This document shows, one piece after another, positions 50,945 through 63,015 of a stretch of DNA of 64,000 nt. The notes below the pieces were generated by a model that saw only the letters and a program-made list of their open reading frames with translations, had not been told where the DNA came from and did not search any database. Position 1 is the first letter of the stretch. Every line of letters begins with the position of its first letter. Origin of the DNA: Panulirus ornatus (Eukaryota > Arthropoda > Malacostraca > Decapoda > Palinuridae); assembly GCF_036320965.1 (NCBI RefSeq), contig NC_092287.1, positions 10,467,797 through 10,531,796 of the forward strand, read 5' to 3'. The translations under genes and the position numbers were made by a program.

Positions 50945-52950
50945 GTAAAAACCTTAGATACGTGAGGTTAAGTAATGATTAGAATAATGAAACAGCCGGA
51001 TTATCTGGAGTAAACATCTTATCTTACCATCAGGCATGATTAGTCTAACTTACCAAGATATGCCATGCTCCAAAACTCTTTCTTTTTTGGGGAAAGGAGC
51101 GTTTTTAGTTCTGTTGTTCAGTCTACGAAACATGGACTCTTGAAAATATGCCAGGAAGCTCCATGCAAGCGCGGAATGAATCTATAAGGATAGGAAACAG
51201 GTAATAAGAGGCCATTAGTCGGTTCAGATGCCAGACAATATATCATCACCCAGGCCGGGCCTCCGACCAGCAATTGCGCCATACCAGCTATAATCCCAGA
51301 AACATATACTAGAAAACGGGAAGGAAATGTTGGACGGGAAGATCCTGTGGGAGGAAACCACTCTATTTCCATCGTGAAAAGCCTTTTCCCTACTTTTATA
51401 CGAAGAGGTTTTAGACTGCGTCAAGAACGAGTAGGGAAGGATCCCGAATAGGCTTGAAGTTAAGGAGCCAAGAGTGAGCCTTTCTATAGTAAACTCTTGT
51501 GCACGGCATTACAGTGATATATCACTTGGGTTATGAGTCCCTAGCCCTTGACCTGAGCCTTAATAAGGTTCAGATCAGAGGCCAAGCCATCATACGGTCG
51601 GGTTACACTGTCTTTCTCAAGGGGTCGTATCGTAAAACTCAAGGAGGTAATTTCAACAAAAGGCGTCGCTAACACCTTTAAAAACACAATCGGAAATTTA
51701 GTTTTATTTCCCCCCGTTAGGTTGGCATAACTGACACGATTCTGTGAGCCAATATTCATATACGAGAGGGAGATATAAATCAGTGTGTTGCAGTTTCGAA
51801 ACCAGTGGAAATGATGGGTGATAACTCACTCGAACATCAACGGTACTAAATCAGACGAGTCACGCGAGTTGAAATATTGAGTCGAATCACACGGTTTAGG
51901 AGCAATACACAACGGAACACTTTCATTTCTCAATGAAGCTATAAAAAAAAAAACAGATACATGTTTTCATGTTTCTTCCCTCTTAATCTGATTATACAAC
52001 GGTGTTTGTTAATTGTGTAGGAGTCATTGTTCAACAGCCCATGTCTTTCCACCCGCAAGACGCAAGTATCATACGCCCGGCAACAATATGAAGTACCCCC
52101 ATTGTTTACATTTATGTACTAGCAACACTAAACTTGTTATAGTTCAGTAGCAAAAAGAAAAATATATCTCCTTTTTTTGTGCGATAAGTGAATCTGTATA
52201 CAAACAGTTATCTGAAAAATGTGAATTTAGTTTTTTGTACAGTATGGAACGAGAGCTTTACTCCCGTGGGGCCTCACGAGTGTCTCTATGTTAAGTATGG
52301 GTCGAGAGTTCTACACTACTACACTCTGGGGCTCCATTCTCTTGAAGTTCCTTGGCCGATGTGGAGGGTTTTTTTTCATTTGGCAGGGCTAGAGCGCTGC
52401 GCTCACAGCAGGAAAATTTACGGGTAAGAACATGGAGTAGTGTAAAAATGCTTTTATCGGAATAGTGAAGACAGAATTTAATTCCGCGTGTTGTATCTGG
52501 ATCTTAATCACATGTGAAATCTCACAGAAAAGAGGAACGCTCAAGCCGTCAAGGATAGAATTTGTAAAAGCAGAGGATATGATAGCAATTAAGGTATAAT
52601 GATCCTACTGATAACGTCTCCAGACACTGTTCTGTTTACTAACACAACTAGGATACTCAGCTCAGTTGGAAAAAGTTTGCCAAAGCACTTAAGTACTTCA
52701 TCAGTTACAAGGTTACGAGAAACCTGAGTTTGTGTCTCTTACATTTTGATGACTTGTTCTGATAGGAACGCATGATTGTTACGAGGAATTTAAAGCGTTT
52801 CCCTAAAAAAGAAAATTATGTCTATGGCACCTGACCTTTTCATCATAATGTGCGACTTGTGATAAGAACTTGGTTCCCCCTCAAAAATCTGTCCATGTAT
52901 TGTCGTAAATATCAAGCCGCCTCATTGACTTTTACTAAATAGGGATGATT
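50943..52950. other. Unassigned unique region
   Basis: About 2 kb, AT-rich and non-repetitive. No recognisable domain. The last few hundred bases may be decayed PLE sequence upstream of the recognised part. Confidence 0.4.
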
Positions 52951-52952
52951 AG

Positions 52953-54590
52953 GTGCAGAAGACGTGCAGAATACTGCAGGATGGAATTATAGAAAAAAAA
53001 GAGATAAATAGTGATAGATTTTCTCTCATGATGAAATATGAATTCAAAACCAACAGAGCCTCAAAGAAGCTGAAATCGAATGGTTCTATTTATAATGAAA
53101 CCTGTTCAGAAGTATATGTACCTGGATCCCCAATCCGGCATTACGTACGGTTTACTAACAAATATGGATGGTTCTGCAATTGGAAGCTATGGTTAGAGTC
53201 TCGCAGTTTTTTTTTTATTCCAGTCGTTTCACCGATAACTACTGACCAATATACAATCAAGAATTCTTTTTCATCTGCTTGAATGTATATGTAATTTTAG
53301 ATTTCAGTTTTGAAGTATAATGTGCGTGTACAAACGCTTCGTTCGAGGAAACCATCAAATGTCTGTGTTGACAACCTGTTGAAAGAAGTTTCACTTTAAG
53401 GAATTATAATCTTTGTCATCTAGTGATTGTAACGTTTTGTACAAAGGCTTTATACATGTAGTAAGGCAAATTGATGGCGTAATGATAGGTTCCTAACTCG
53501 GTCCAATGTTGGCTAATGCACTTTTATGTCACCGTGAAATTAGGTGTTTAGGTGACTATCCATCATGTTCTAAACCTTTGTCTTACAGACGGTATGCGAA
53601 CGACACAGTTTTGTTTTCTGAATCCGTTGACAGCATTCCTTTATAGTCTTCATTTATTCAAATTCCTAGTATAAGATAGAGTTCTGAGGTAGAGGAAAAT
53701 TATACCCATCCCTCTTTGGATATTAATATGAATAAGGATGAGAATTATTTTGCTCCATCAGTATGTAGGCAAACCTAGAATTAAATGTATTTTACTCCTA
53801 TCACGAATAAACTCACTTGTGGTGACATTTAGACACACATAACTATGCCACACATTCTCTCATTATTTTGATTTCCACACCCAACAGGAATTATTTAGAA
53901 AAAAAAAGGGATTCGCTTATGTACGATTTCCCTTTGAATTCTGTGGATGCGTTTATTGGTAAAACATAAAGCGAATTACTACGTCCGTCACTGAAGCCAC
54001 CAACTTTCCCAAGGGATGTAATTTATTTTCCTGTCCTGTTATCCAGGAATGGCAGTTATTCACTCCGTGAGGGATTTAGCGCATTGTTATTTGAATTTTA
54101 TCATCAGGTTAGCATGAGATTAGGTTTCAGTGGGAAAAAACAAAAAATGGACGATCCAATCGTTTATCAGGTTCAAGGACGCTATTCGTGGAGATTTGCA
54201 ATCGTCTATTGTTTATTTGTACACGTGCAATGGCTGTATCACTTTGTCTATTAGCAAGGGAGAGGGACACCTCAGGCCACGCATCCATAAACGCTGGACG
54301 ATCAGGATTTAACCAACTGCCCAATCGCTGATCCGCTTATACCAGCAATTCATAGTCACAGTAACTACAGTGATCACTCATTTTCGGCAGGATGCTACTC
54401 TGAGTTAGCCAGTCGCTCCTCAGACAGCGAACTGGTAATATTGGTGTCCTTGCCGTATAACGGATACACAGGTGTACACACACACACACACCACACACAC
54501 ACAGAGCTGTCAAAGGTGCGTTGAGGAGCGTCTGGAAGGAGAGCTCAGTGTCTTTTTGGGCAAAAAATTGGCTTGATCTAGGACACAGTA
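52953..54590 (+). pseudogene. Decayed Penelope-like element (RT and GIY-YIG)
   Basis: Successive frames keep the PLE order. 53100-53280: SPIRHYVRF...PVVSPITTDQYTIKNSF, the early RT region. 53360-53400: NVCVDNLLKEVSL. 53465-53620: QIDGVMIGS.LGPMLANALL and YRRYANDTVLFSESVD, where the catalytic YVDD box has become YAND. 53690-53750: VEENYTHPSLDINMNKDE. 54190-54290: SSIVYLYTCNGC...ISKGEGHLRPRI, the GIY-YIG start. 54325-54450: AIHSHSNYSDHSF and LASRSSDSELVI. More than ten stops or shifts are present. An old, dead insertion of a PLE lineage different from the fragments at 8.2 and 41.2 kb. Confidence 0.82.
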
Positions 54591-54599
54591 GTCCATACA

Positions 54600-55312
54600 T
54601 CTGATCCTCTACGATGTTTAGACCTTTCTCATTACGATGGTTTGGTACTGAACGCAGCGATAGGTGGATCTTCTCGATGCGTGGAGCGGATAGAGGAAAA
54701 AAAAAAGAGAAGCGAGTTTTAGGGTATGCAGACTGTGAGGTATGTCCTGCCTGCTCGATATGTCCTTACTGGGAACTGCTGCTGGCTGGATGAAAAGGCT
54801 AGGAGTATTGCATGAGTTAACCCGTCTATTAGCAAGACGCTGAAAATTTCTCGTATTTAAGAAGGCTTCCGTATCATTTGCTTCCATCTGTCACGAGTAA
54901 ATTTTAGGATTTTGGTGCTGTTTGTCAGGTAGGTCGTCTCTGATTAGATTCTCCTTGAGTGGTACAAGAGCGTGTGTCGCCTAGGCGGACCCTCCCTCGC
55001 TCCTGGGCACAGAGTGAAGTCTTTGCTGCTTAAGAGGTGCAGAGTTAAGTCCCCTAGATGTTGGGGTGGTGGCGACACCAGTGTAATCCATGTTGTGACA
55101 TCTGGACGTAAATAATTCTCGATCATATTGGTTCTCTTAAGTGGTGTGGGATCGAGTTATTTTGAATAATCCATTTTCTTCCTTAACATGGGAGTCTTTT
55201 GCCCGCCTTAACAGAGTCTATTCCACTCCCTTAACACAGAATCTATTTCTCTCCTGATCTTATAACAGAATCGAGTTTCTGAGATTGGTATTCTTGTAAC
55301 AGATGATCAGCT

Positions 55313-55318
<6 letters not shown>
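54600..55318. other. Unassigned sequence
   Basis: Non-repetitive. Nothing recognised beyond the PLE remnant. Confidence 0.4.
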
Positions 55319-55383
<65 letters not shown>

Positions 55384-55385
55384 TT
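55319..55385. repeat. (AT)n plus T-run
   Basis: About 48 bp AT and 19 T at the end of an antisense LINE tail. Confidence 0.96.
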
Positions 55386-56406
55386 ATACCTCGTCGCTGT
55401 CTCCCGCGTTTGCGAGGTAGCGCAAGGAAACAGACGAAAGAAATGGCCCAACCCCCCCCATACACATGTACATACACACGTCCACACACGCAAATATACA
55501 TACCTACACAGCTTTCCATGGTTTACCCCGGACGCTTCACATGCCTTGATTCAATCCACTGACAGCACGTCAACCCCTGTATACCACATCGCTCCAATTC
55601 ACTCTATTCCTTGCCCTCCTTTCACCCTCCTGCATGTTCAGGCCCCGATCACACAAAATCCTTTTCACTCCATCTTTCCACCTCCAATTTGGTCTCCCTC
55701 TTCTCCTCGTTCCCTCCACCTCCGACACATATATCCTCTTGGTCAATCTTTCCTCACTCATTCTCTCCATGTGCCCAAACCATTTCAAAACACCCTCTTC
55801 TGCTCTCTCAACCACGCTCTTTTTATTTCCACACATCTCTCTTACCCTTACGTTACTTACTCGATCAAACCACCTCACACCACACATTGTCCTCAAACAT
55901 CTCATTTCCAGCACATCCATCCTCCTGTGCACAACTCTATCCATAGCCCACGCCTCGCAACCATACAACATTGTTGGAACCACTATTCCTTCAAACATAC
56001 CCATTTTTGCTTTCCGAGATAATGTTCTCGACTTCCACACATTTTTCAAGGCTCCCAAAATTTTCGCCCCCTCCCCCACCCTATGATCCACTTCCGCTTC
56101 CATGGTTCCATCCGCTGACAGATCCACTCCCAGATATCTAAAACACTTCACTTCCTCCAGTTTTTCTCCATTCAAACTCACCTCCCAATTGACTTGACCC
56201 TCAACCCTACTGTACCTAATAACCTTGCTCTTATTCACATTTACTCTTAACTTTCTTCTTCCACACACTTTACCAAACTCCGTCACCAGCTTCTGCAGTT
56301 TCTCACATGAATCCGCCACCAGCGCTGTATCATCAGCGAACAACAACTGACTCACTTCCCAAGCTCTCTCATCCCCAACAGACTTCATACTTGCCCCTCT
56401 TTCCAA
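55386..56406 (-). mobile_element. RTE-like LINE, RT end to 3' UTR, frame open
   Basis: The antisense frame 55570-56406 runs unbroken for 278 codons from ERGASMKSVGDERAWEVSQL through FADDTALVADSCEK to the end SDVVYRG. It is truncated upstream at the ERGAS codons. Very close to the copies at 19.3 and 24.0 kb. Confidence 0.9.
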
Positions 56407-56446
56407 GGATAATATATATTTTATTTATTTATATTATTTCATTTTG

Positions 56447-57216
56447 CTTTGTCGCTGTCTCCCGCGTTAGTGAGGTAGCGCAAGGAAACAGACGAAAGAA
56501 TGGCCCAACCCATCCATATACACATGCATATACATATACGTCTACACACGCAAATATACATACCTATACAACTCAATGTATGCATATATATATACACACA
56601 CAGACATATCCATATATATACATAATTCATACTGTCTGCCTTTACTTATTCCCATCACCACCTCGCCACACATAGAATAACAACCCCCTCCCCCCTCATG
56701 TGAGCGAGGTAGCGCTAGGAAAAGATAACAAAGGCCCCATTCGTTCACACTCAATCTCTAGCTGTCATGTAATAATGCACTGAAACCACAGCTCCCTTTC
56801 CACATCCACGCCCCACACAACTTTGCATGGTTTACCCCAGACGCTTCACATGCCCTAGTTCAATCTATTGACAGCACATCATTCCAATTCACTCTATTCC
56901 TTGCACGCCTTTCACCCTCCTGCATGTTCAGGCCCCGATCACTCAAAATCTTTTTCACTCCATCTTTCCACCTCCAATTTGGTCTCCCACTTCTCCTCGT
57001 TCTCTCCACCTCTGACACATATATCCTCTTGGTCAATCTTTCCTCACTCATTCTCTCCATGTGACCAAACCATTTCAAAACACCCTCTTCTGCTCTCTCA
57101 ACTACGCTCTTTTTATTACCACACATCTCTCTTACCCTATTATTACTTACTCGATCAAAGCACCTCACACCACATATTGTCCTCAAACATCTCATTTCCA
57201 GCACATCCACCCTCCT
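56447..57216 (-). mobile_element. RTE-like LINE, 3' segment of a 5'-inverted insertion
   Basis: Antisense 3' UTR (56447-56860) and C-terminal frame (56860-57216) from RRRVDVLEMRCLRTICGVRC to the end. It joins, at 57214-57217, the sense segment that should lie just upstream of it in the element. Confidence 0.86.
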
Positions 57217-57364
57217 CCTGGAGGAAGTGAAGTGTTTTAGATATCTGGGAGTGGATTTGACTGTGGATGGAACCATGGAAGCGGAAGTGAATCATAGGGT
57301 GGGGGAGGGGGTGAAAATCCTGGGAGCCTTGAAGAATGTGTGGAAGTCGAGAACATTATCTCGG

Positions 57365-57367
<3 letters not shown>
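57215..57367 (+). mobile_element. RTE-like LINE, inverted 5' segment
   Basis: The sense frame from [20 protein letters not shown] to ALKNVWKSRTLSRK ends in (AT)n. In LINE coordinates this piece precedes the antisense segment beside it, with about 50 codons lost between them, as expected from twin priming. Confidence 0.84.

Positions 57368-57399
<32 letters not shown>
57366..57399. repeat. (AT)n microsatellite
   Basis: About 16 AT units at the LINE end. Confidence 0.95.
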
Positions 57400-57401
<2 letters not shown>

Positions 57402-57983
57402 TCGCTGTTGACTAGTGTGACGCTCAGACATGATCTGACGAAGTACCTGCTCCTAAGCTTCGTAGGCAGGGGACATTGTGGTTGCTGAAGAACGGTTTGA
57501 TTTGTATATCGAGTGTGGCGGCTTTTAAGGGCTGTGTCAAAGTACTTTTTTATCTCAGTTTGTGCAGAGATAAACAGTTAACCATTATATACCTGTCGTA
57601 GTCGCTGAAGTTCCTGGAGGAACTGCTGATGAAGAACCTTATACCACACACTCACTGTGGCGATCAGAGCATTGCCTAGCCACCTGCATAGACCCAGTAG
57701 GCTCTGTGTAAACTGAAGTTGGGGGGAAAGTGCCATCTTTACCACTGATATTACCATCACAGACTGGGTGGATTCTGTCCTCAATGCCACTACGTTCACA
57801 GGTGAACATAAACGCCGAGTTCTCCTCCATTGCGTTCTGTGGGTGTTCGAAATTCCCATCGTCGACAGATATCGTCCACAGTCAATGGTGGACGTGGGTG
57901 ACTGTCTGGAAGAGTTTGGTTATGTGACACGTACGTGAGTTTGTAAATGGGAACTCGGGAGAGTTTCTGTAACTTCCTTATTC

Positions 57984-57986
<3 letters not shown>
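57400..57986. other. Unassigned sequence
   Basis: Frames of about 60-90 codons on both strands have no recognisable domain. Confidence 0.35.

Positions 57987-58031
<45 letters not shown>
57987..58031. repeat. (GT)n microsatellite
   Basis: About 22 GT units. Confidence 0.96.
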
Positions 58032-58034
<3 letters not shown>

Positions 58035-58349
58035 ACCATTTGCGTCACGGGAAGAGAGTTTTACACTCCATTTACCCCGTCTCCGAACCTCGTATATATG
58101 CAGCATGCAAAGTGCATCACTGCCTAGCACTGCAGCATGTATAGCAAGTTACTGCACAGCGCTATACGCTACATAGTCAAGACACGAAGCGAATTTCACT
58201 GCAAGTTGGGATGTTTTGTTACCTAACCTCACCTCAGACTAGGAATCACTGCTGTGTGTGGCTGAATCACCGCTAAGTAATAGGACAGGATATATTCATG
58301 CTTGGAAAAGCTGCACACGTGTCTCGTACGCCATGTTTATTGACATCAA

Positions 58350-58384
58350 AGGTGTGTGTGTGTGTGTGTGTGTGTGCCTACTTC

Positions 58385-58461
<77 letters not shown>
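58350..58461. repeat. (GT)n and (GA)n microsatellites
   Basis: GT at 58350-58377 and GA at 58388-58461. Confidence 0.96.
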
Positions 58462-58464
<3 letters not shown>

Positions 58465-58559
58465 CAAGGGGGCCCCACCTCTCGATCTAACTTTACAGTT
58501 ACACATCTTATTTATTTTTTTTTTTTGTTTCAAACTTCTGTATAATGTCTCCACTCCAG

Positions 58560-59800
58560 CCAGTTCCCCCCGTACCATCCCTCCTCAACTTGGATGATGT
58601 AGAGGTACTTCTTTTCACACGTCTTTCCCAACATATTTCTTAGCTCGATCCCATGCTATGTGGCCTCTCTGGTTCTTTATTAGCCTCTTTCAACCAGCTG
58701 TTCCCTGTCGTGTCGACAGTGTAAGACTGAATTAGAACCTCGAAGGCTGTAATCAAGTCTCATATTTTTCTCCCGTTTTCCCTAGTGGACAAAGTCATAG
58801 CCTCTAACCTTTCCCTGGTTTGTGGTTTTCTTATCGTCGGACACTATCTTTGTTGTCCTCCTTTATACCTTCTCCGTTCGATTTTTCTTTCTTTAAGTGA
58901 CGCGTAGAATCGTGAGATGTGGATTCTTCTTTAGCTTTCATGTAAGTTATAAAAGGCCCATTGAAGATGTATGGATCCATGTACTTAAATGCAGGTCTGA
59001 TGTTAACCAGTAGAGACAGTCTGCCTCCTTAGCAATTCTTCTGCCTCGGTGTTCCGGCTTCATATTAAGAACGTTGTTGAACCCCAGGTCCCTTTTGGTA
59101 CACAGATTCACGTCGCTTACTCTCTGTTTGAGTATTTTCATAACGCGGTCTGACTTCAGTGTGTCCCATTTTCATTATTTTGCATAACGAGGTCTGATTT
59201 CAATGTGTCCCATTTTCATTAATTCTCATTTGCTTGGGCTGATGAATAACGAGGTCTAATTTCAATGTGTCCCATTCTCATTCATTTTCATTTGCTTGGA
59301 CTGAATTTCATCTTGAACATCACGGTATCAGACTGAATTTGATTCAAGCTTGCCTAGTTCCCTTTTTTAAACTCGTGTAGACCTCGAAGTTCCAAAGTAC
59401 TCTCTTGACTTAGCAGACGTAGTCGGAATGGAATCCTCGGCCATCTGGTAAATAATTACCATAGATCATGAATAGCTATGGCCCCAAGACCAAGTCCTGC
59501 GTTACGCGCTAGTTATCCCAACCTGTTTAGTAAACAGGTTCCTCTCGCATGGAACTTCCCTTTCCTTTCAATAAGATAATTGTTGACACATTGAAGGCGG
59601 CCTTGACACTCCTGAGACTCCAGCTATGTTTAACTATCCTCTAGATTGGGACGGTGTCAGTAGCCTTTCAGAAGTCCAAGAACATACAATCCTTTCTTCC
59701 TTTCGTACTCACTGGATCATAGAACTATGAACACATAGAACTATGAAAAGTTTGTTGAGCCTGGCCTCTCTCCGCTGAACCCATGTCGCCTCTCGCTTAC
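58560..59800 (-). pseudogene. CR1-like LINE reverse transcriptase remnant
   Basis: On the minus strand, in order: LGFLKATDTVPI (palm, like LDFSKAFDTVPH), GWDN.RVTQDLVLGP.LFMIYGN (like VTSGVPQGSVLGPLLFVIYIN), the following NYLPDG, CTKRDLGFNNVLNMKPEHRG and RRIAKEADCLYWLT (like DLGV...HCRRIAKEANRLLGLI), and ERLEAMTLSTRENGRKI.DLI near the end. Many stops and shifts; the catalytic FADD box is not visible. An old CR1-group insertion. Confidence 0.72.
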
Positions 59801-59819
59801 GTCAATCACTTCGTCTTTT

Positions 59820-60680
59820 CTAGCAGTCAGAAGTCCTGCTGAATGAGCAGAACCTGCTCCTTCAAAGTTCTCCTTACTCCATCCTTTTACTTTCTTAGTA
59901 TCCCTCTTGCTTTTCTTCCCACCACGTCTGACATGCAGACTATTTTACTTAGCCTCTCTTCGCTCATCCTCTCCATTTCAGCACACCCTACTCACTTCTT
60001 TCAATCAGGCTTCCTTCTCGTCCCCTACTTCTCTCTTACTCTGTCATATTTCGTACATGATCAGCTCCTCTTCACTCCATATATCGTCCCAGGCATTCAC
60101 TTTCCAACACATACATCCTCTTCCTCTCTTTTGCATTCAGGGCCCAAGATTCTCATCCATATAACACTTTCGGGGCGACTCTGCGTTCAGACATAGTCAT
60201 CTTTGCCCTGACAGATACTTGTTCCTCCTTACATTCCATACCCGCTCCTTAGTTAACCCAACCCCTTTCCCACCCTATGCCTCACTGCAGCCCCCATGGT
60301 TCGTTCCATCCACTACCACCACCACATCTCACCAGTTCCTCCTCAAATCAGACTTGCTCATACACCATTCCCCCTCTCATCTCATCTCTCAGCCCATATC
60401 AGTGTCTCTTGATATCTCTGCACACAGGTGTCTTTCCCAAGCTCACTGGCTTTCACCACTTCTCTCACACACGTGCCATTTGCTCTCCTCCTCAAAGCAC
60501 TTGAAGACTTTCATACTCGCCCACGCCAAGAAATGATCAAACATGCACCCTTTACCATCCCTTTCAACTCATTTACGTCCAACAACCTCTCGTTTAAGAG
60601 CTTGTCATAAACTGCATAATCCAGTAATGCCCATTGACCCCAAGTCCTGTTAACCCACGTATACATATGTATGTACATCA
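59820..60680 (-). pseudogene. Old, divergent relative of the RTE-like LINE
   Basis: Minus strand 60511-60680 reads WGQWALLDYAVYDKLLNERL and LDVNELKGMVKGACLIISW, matching the endonuclease end of the young family (GQRALLDYV...ERLLDVNVLRGATGGMSDH). The antisense of 59843-60200 (complement of CSFKVLLTPSFYF, TTSDMQTILLSLSSLILSIS) matches the C-terminal GRPNWRWKDGVKKIL and HMERMSEERLTK region. The whole RT between them is missing. Divergence is much greater than among the other copies. Confidence 0.7.
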
Positions 60681-60688
60681 TGATAGAA

Positions 60689-60713
60689 ATGATTATTATT
60701 ATTATTATTATTA

Positions 60714-60757
<44 letters not shown>

Positions 60758-60783
60758 GTTGTTGTTGTTGTTGTTGTTGTTGT
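60689..60783. repeat. (ATT)n-(GTT)n microsatellite
   Basis: About 70 bp ATT followed by about 26 bp GTT, just beyond the old LINE endonuclease end. Confidence 0.96.
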
Positions 60784-61224
60784 TATTCCTATTTTGTCTT
60801 TCCCTCTTGAAGTAACCTTTTTTTTTTCTCCTTAAGAGTCAGATCTACAAATACTTGCAGACCCCTGATGAATATCTACTTTCCTTAACAACAGATTTTT
60901 CCTTTCACTAGAAATGGCCTTGAATGGGACATGTTATTTGTCCATGTCATGTTGCATTATATATAAAAAAAAAAAACAGTTTCATACATGTCTCATATAT
61001 GTCTTATATCCTTCGTGCGACTGGATGAAGTAGACTAATAAATCAAGGGAACCACCGATCCAGCGATCATCATCCTCAGCTAACACTGAAATCCTCACAG
61101 CGTCTCAAAACCTCCTCTCTATCCATACCTTTCCCGTGTTTGTTCATGCACTATATATGTGTAGATTACTGGAAGAAGAGATGTTACTAGAGTCTCTCTC
61201 TATCTCTCTAACTATCTCTTACAG
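60784..61224. other. Presumed intron end upstream of the Ig exon
   Basis: AT-rich, ending in a pyrimidine tract CTCTCTATCTCTCTAACTAT and CTCTTACAG at 61216-61224. A CTAAC-like branch point is visible at about 61208-61212. Confidence 0.55.
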
Positions 61225-61445
61225 AGCTGGTGGTGTCGGTTGGGAAGTTTAAACGTCAAGAGAGACAGACGGGAGGCGGGAGTCCAGCTGTCACCCAGTC
61301 TGAGGGAGGCGCTCAGCTGCAGCAGCAGCAGGTGTACCCGCCAGACCAGCCTTACTTCGACTACCAAGAGTCAGTCAACGTGACGGCCCTCCTGGGTAAA
61401 ACAGCCATACTCAACTGTCGCGTCAAGAACATCGGCAACAAGACG
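61225..61445 (+). CDS. dpr-family exon: N-terminal region and start of Ig domain 1
   Basis: Dpr proteins are secreted or GPI-linked two-Ig cell-surface receptors that bind DIP proteins in neuronal recognition. The exon follows a polypyrimidine tract and acceptor AG (61223-61224). It enters in phase 1 (AG + CTG), reads LVVSVGKFKRQERQTGGG, a Gln-rich linker QLQQQQ, then PPDQPYFDYQESVNVTALLG and KTAILNCRVKNIGNKT, and ends in phase 0 at ACG|GTACGT (61443-61451). PYFD, N-x-T, and the LNCRVKN(I/L)GNKT block with the B-strand Cys match dpr Ig1, where VSWIR would follow in the next exon. That exon is not seen in the remaining 2.5 kb. Which of the dpr paralogues it is cannot be told. Confidence 0.82.
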
Positions 61446-62879
61446 GTACGTTCGTATGAGGCTGCTGGTCTAGTATCTTTTTTTCTTTGTCTGCGTTCGT
61501 ATATGGCTACTGTTTGTATTATCTTATTTTTTTTTTGTTTTCATATGGCTGCTGCTTCTGACAAAGTATCTTTTTGCTTTGTCCATATTTTTTCCCATTG
61601 GCATGCAATTACTAACTAGATTTTTGACATTATTTACGAAATAAGTATTTTTACGATCAGTTGCAAACGAAATATTATGACATTCTTCAACGAACTAAAT
61701 TTTTGACGTTTAGTTACGAACTCAATTTCTTAACATTCATTTAGAAGCTAGAATTTGACATTCAATTACGAACTAAATTTTTGACGTTCCATGAAGAACT
61801 TAATCATTATTTCGTCATTACTGAATAGGGCTGGATGGGAACTATTAATATTATGTCTTACAGGTTGCAATTCTCATATAAGAATTGCATACGATGGAGG
61901 TAAGTAGGATAAGATCATTCTTTATAAACGGAGTTTTAAAGTTTTCACCAATTATCACAGTGACATATGAATATTGGGGGATTACACCGACATCCCACTC
62001 CATCCTACCACCCGTCTCAAACCCTCCAAATCCCGACCCTCCCCTTCTCACACACACACACCCTCCCCTCCCGCAAGCAGGCAAGCGACTGGTGACGTGG
62101 AACATGGAAATCCTATAGTGGTATCACCTAATGTGTCAGTTATTGTAATTTTGGTGGTAGTTGCTGCACTCCAGGCGTCAGTTAACGTAGTCTGGATGAT
62201 GATAATTATCGCACCGTGTGTGTCAGCTATTGTACTTAGTGTTAATGATTGGTTATCTTACTTTAGGTGCTAATCATTGTACGCAGAGTGTAAGTAATTG
62301 TACTCATTGTCTTAGTTATTGCACATTAGGTGTTAATTACTGTACTCAAAGTGTTAGCAACTTTACTCAGTCTGTTGGTTATCGTACGTTTGGTGTCAAT
62401 CATCGTACTCAAAAGTTTTCGTAACTTTACTCTGTTTTGGTTATCGTACTTTAGGTGTTAATCATTATACATTGGCTGTCCCTTACGTATACTTTACGAT
62501 CATTGTATACTGATTACCCCTACGTATACTTTACGATATTTCCTGAGGTTTTTTTACCCTAACACAGCTCGATCTCCGACCAAGATGTCGTATTGTTCCC
62601 TTGCTCAGTAAGGCTGGTAGAGGCCATTGCTTATGGTCTACGTAACCACCACATCTTGTTTGGTATGGTACACACTCTAGGTACTAGTCCAAGCCCTATT
62701 TAGATCACTCCATTGTACACATAACGTCCCCAGTGGTCGTAGACTGGGAATCAAGAACATTTTTGGGCTACGACTGTTTAGCGTTTGTCTTATTTTGTTA
62801 ACTGCACGCGCAGCTTTCAGCAATATCATTTCACGAAGCCCTCTACGACTGTAGTAAACTTAGGTAACTAGTTTTATAG
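61446..62879. other. Presumed intron with degenerate tandem repeats
   Basis: Repeated TTTTTGACGTTTAGTTACG-type units of about 32 bp at 61620-61805, and GTGTTAATCATTGTACTCA-type units of about 25 bp at 62115-62475, both strongly decayed. A short CA run at 62049-62062. No second dpr exon was recognised. Confidence 0.5.
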
Positions 62880-63015
62880 TGCGACTTTGGATGACTACCT
62901 TTCCAGGATTTTTCCAGAGGTAAAATTATCACACATCTCTCTCGTCTGCGTTCCATAGGGTAGAGTCTCAGTATTTTCAGTCGTTCCCAGAGCGAGTACT
63001 GGTGAGGGATGTGAA
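62880..63015 (-). pseudogene. LINE C-terminal remnant (ERRRER motif)
   Basis: The minus strand reads QYSLWERLKILRLYPMERRR followed by ERCVIILPLEKSWK. This closely follows the conserved YWERLKxLKLYSLERRRERY(I/L)IIYxWKILE block after the RT of jockey/CR1-group LINEs. Only this block is recognisable. Confidence 0.65.

Noticed and set aside
51118..51424. Membrane-protein-like minus-strand frames
   Set aside because: Two overlapping frames, no family resemblance, no splice or start context.
62081..62118. Second dpr exon after the AG at 62081
   Set aside because: The frame reads KRLVTWNMEIL and stops. It does not resemble the VSWIR block expected after NIGNKT.
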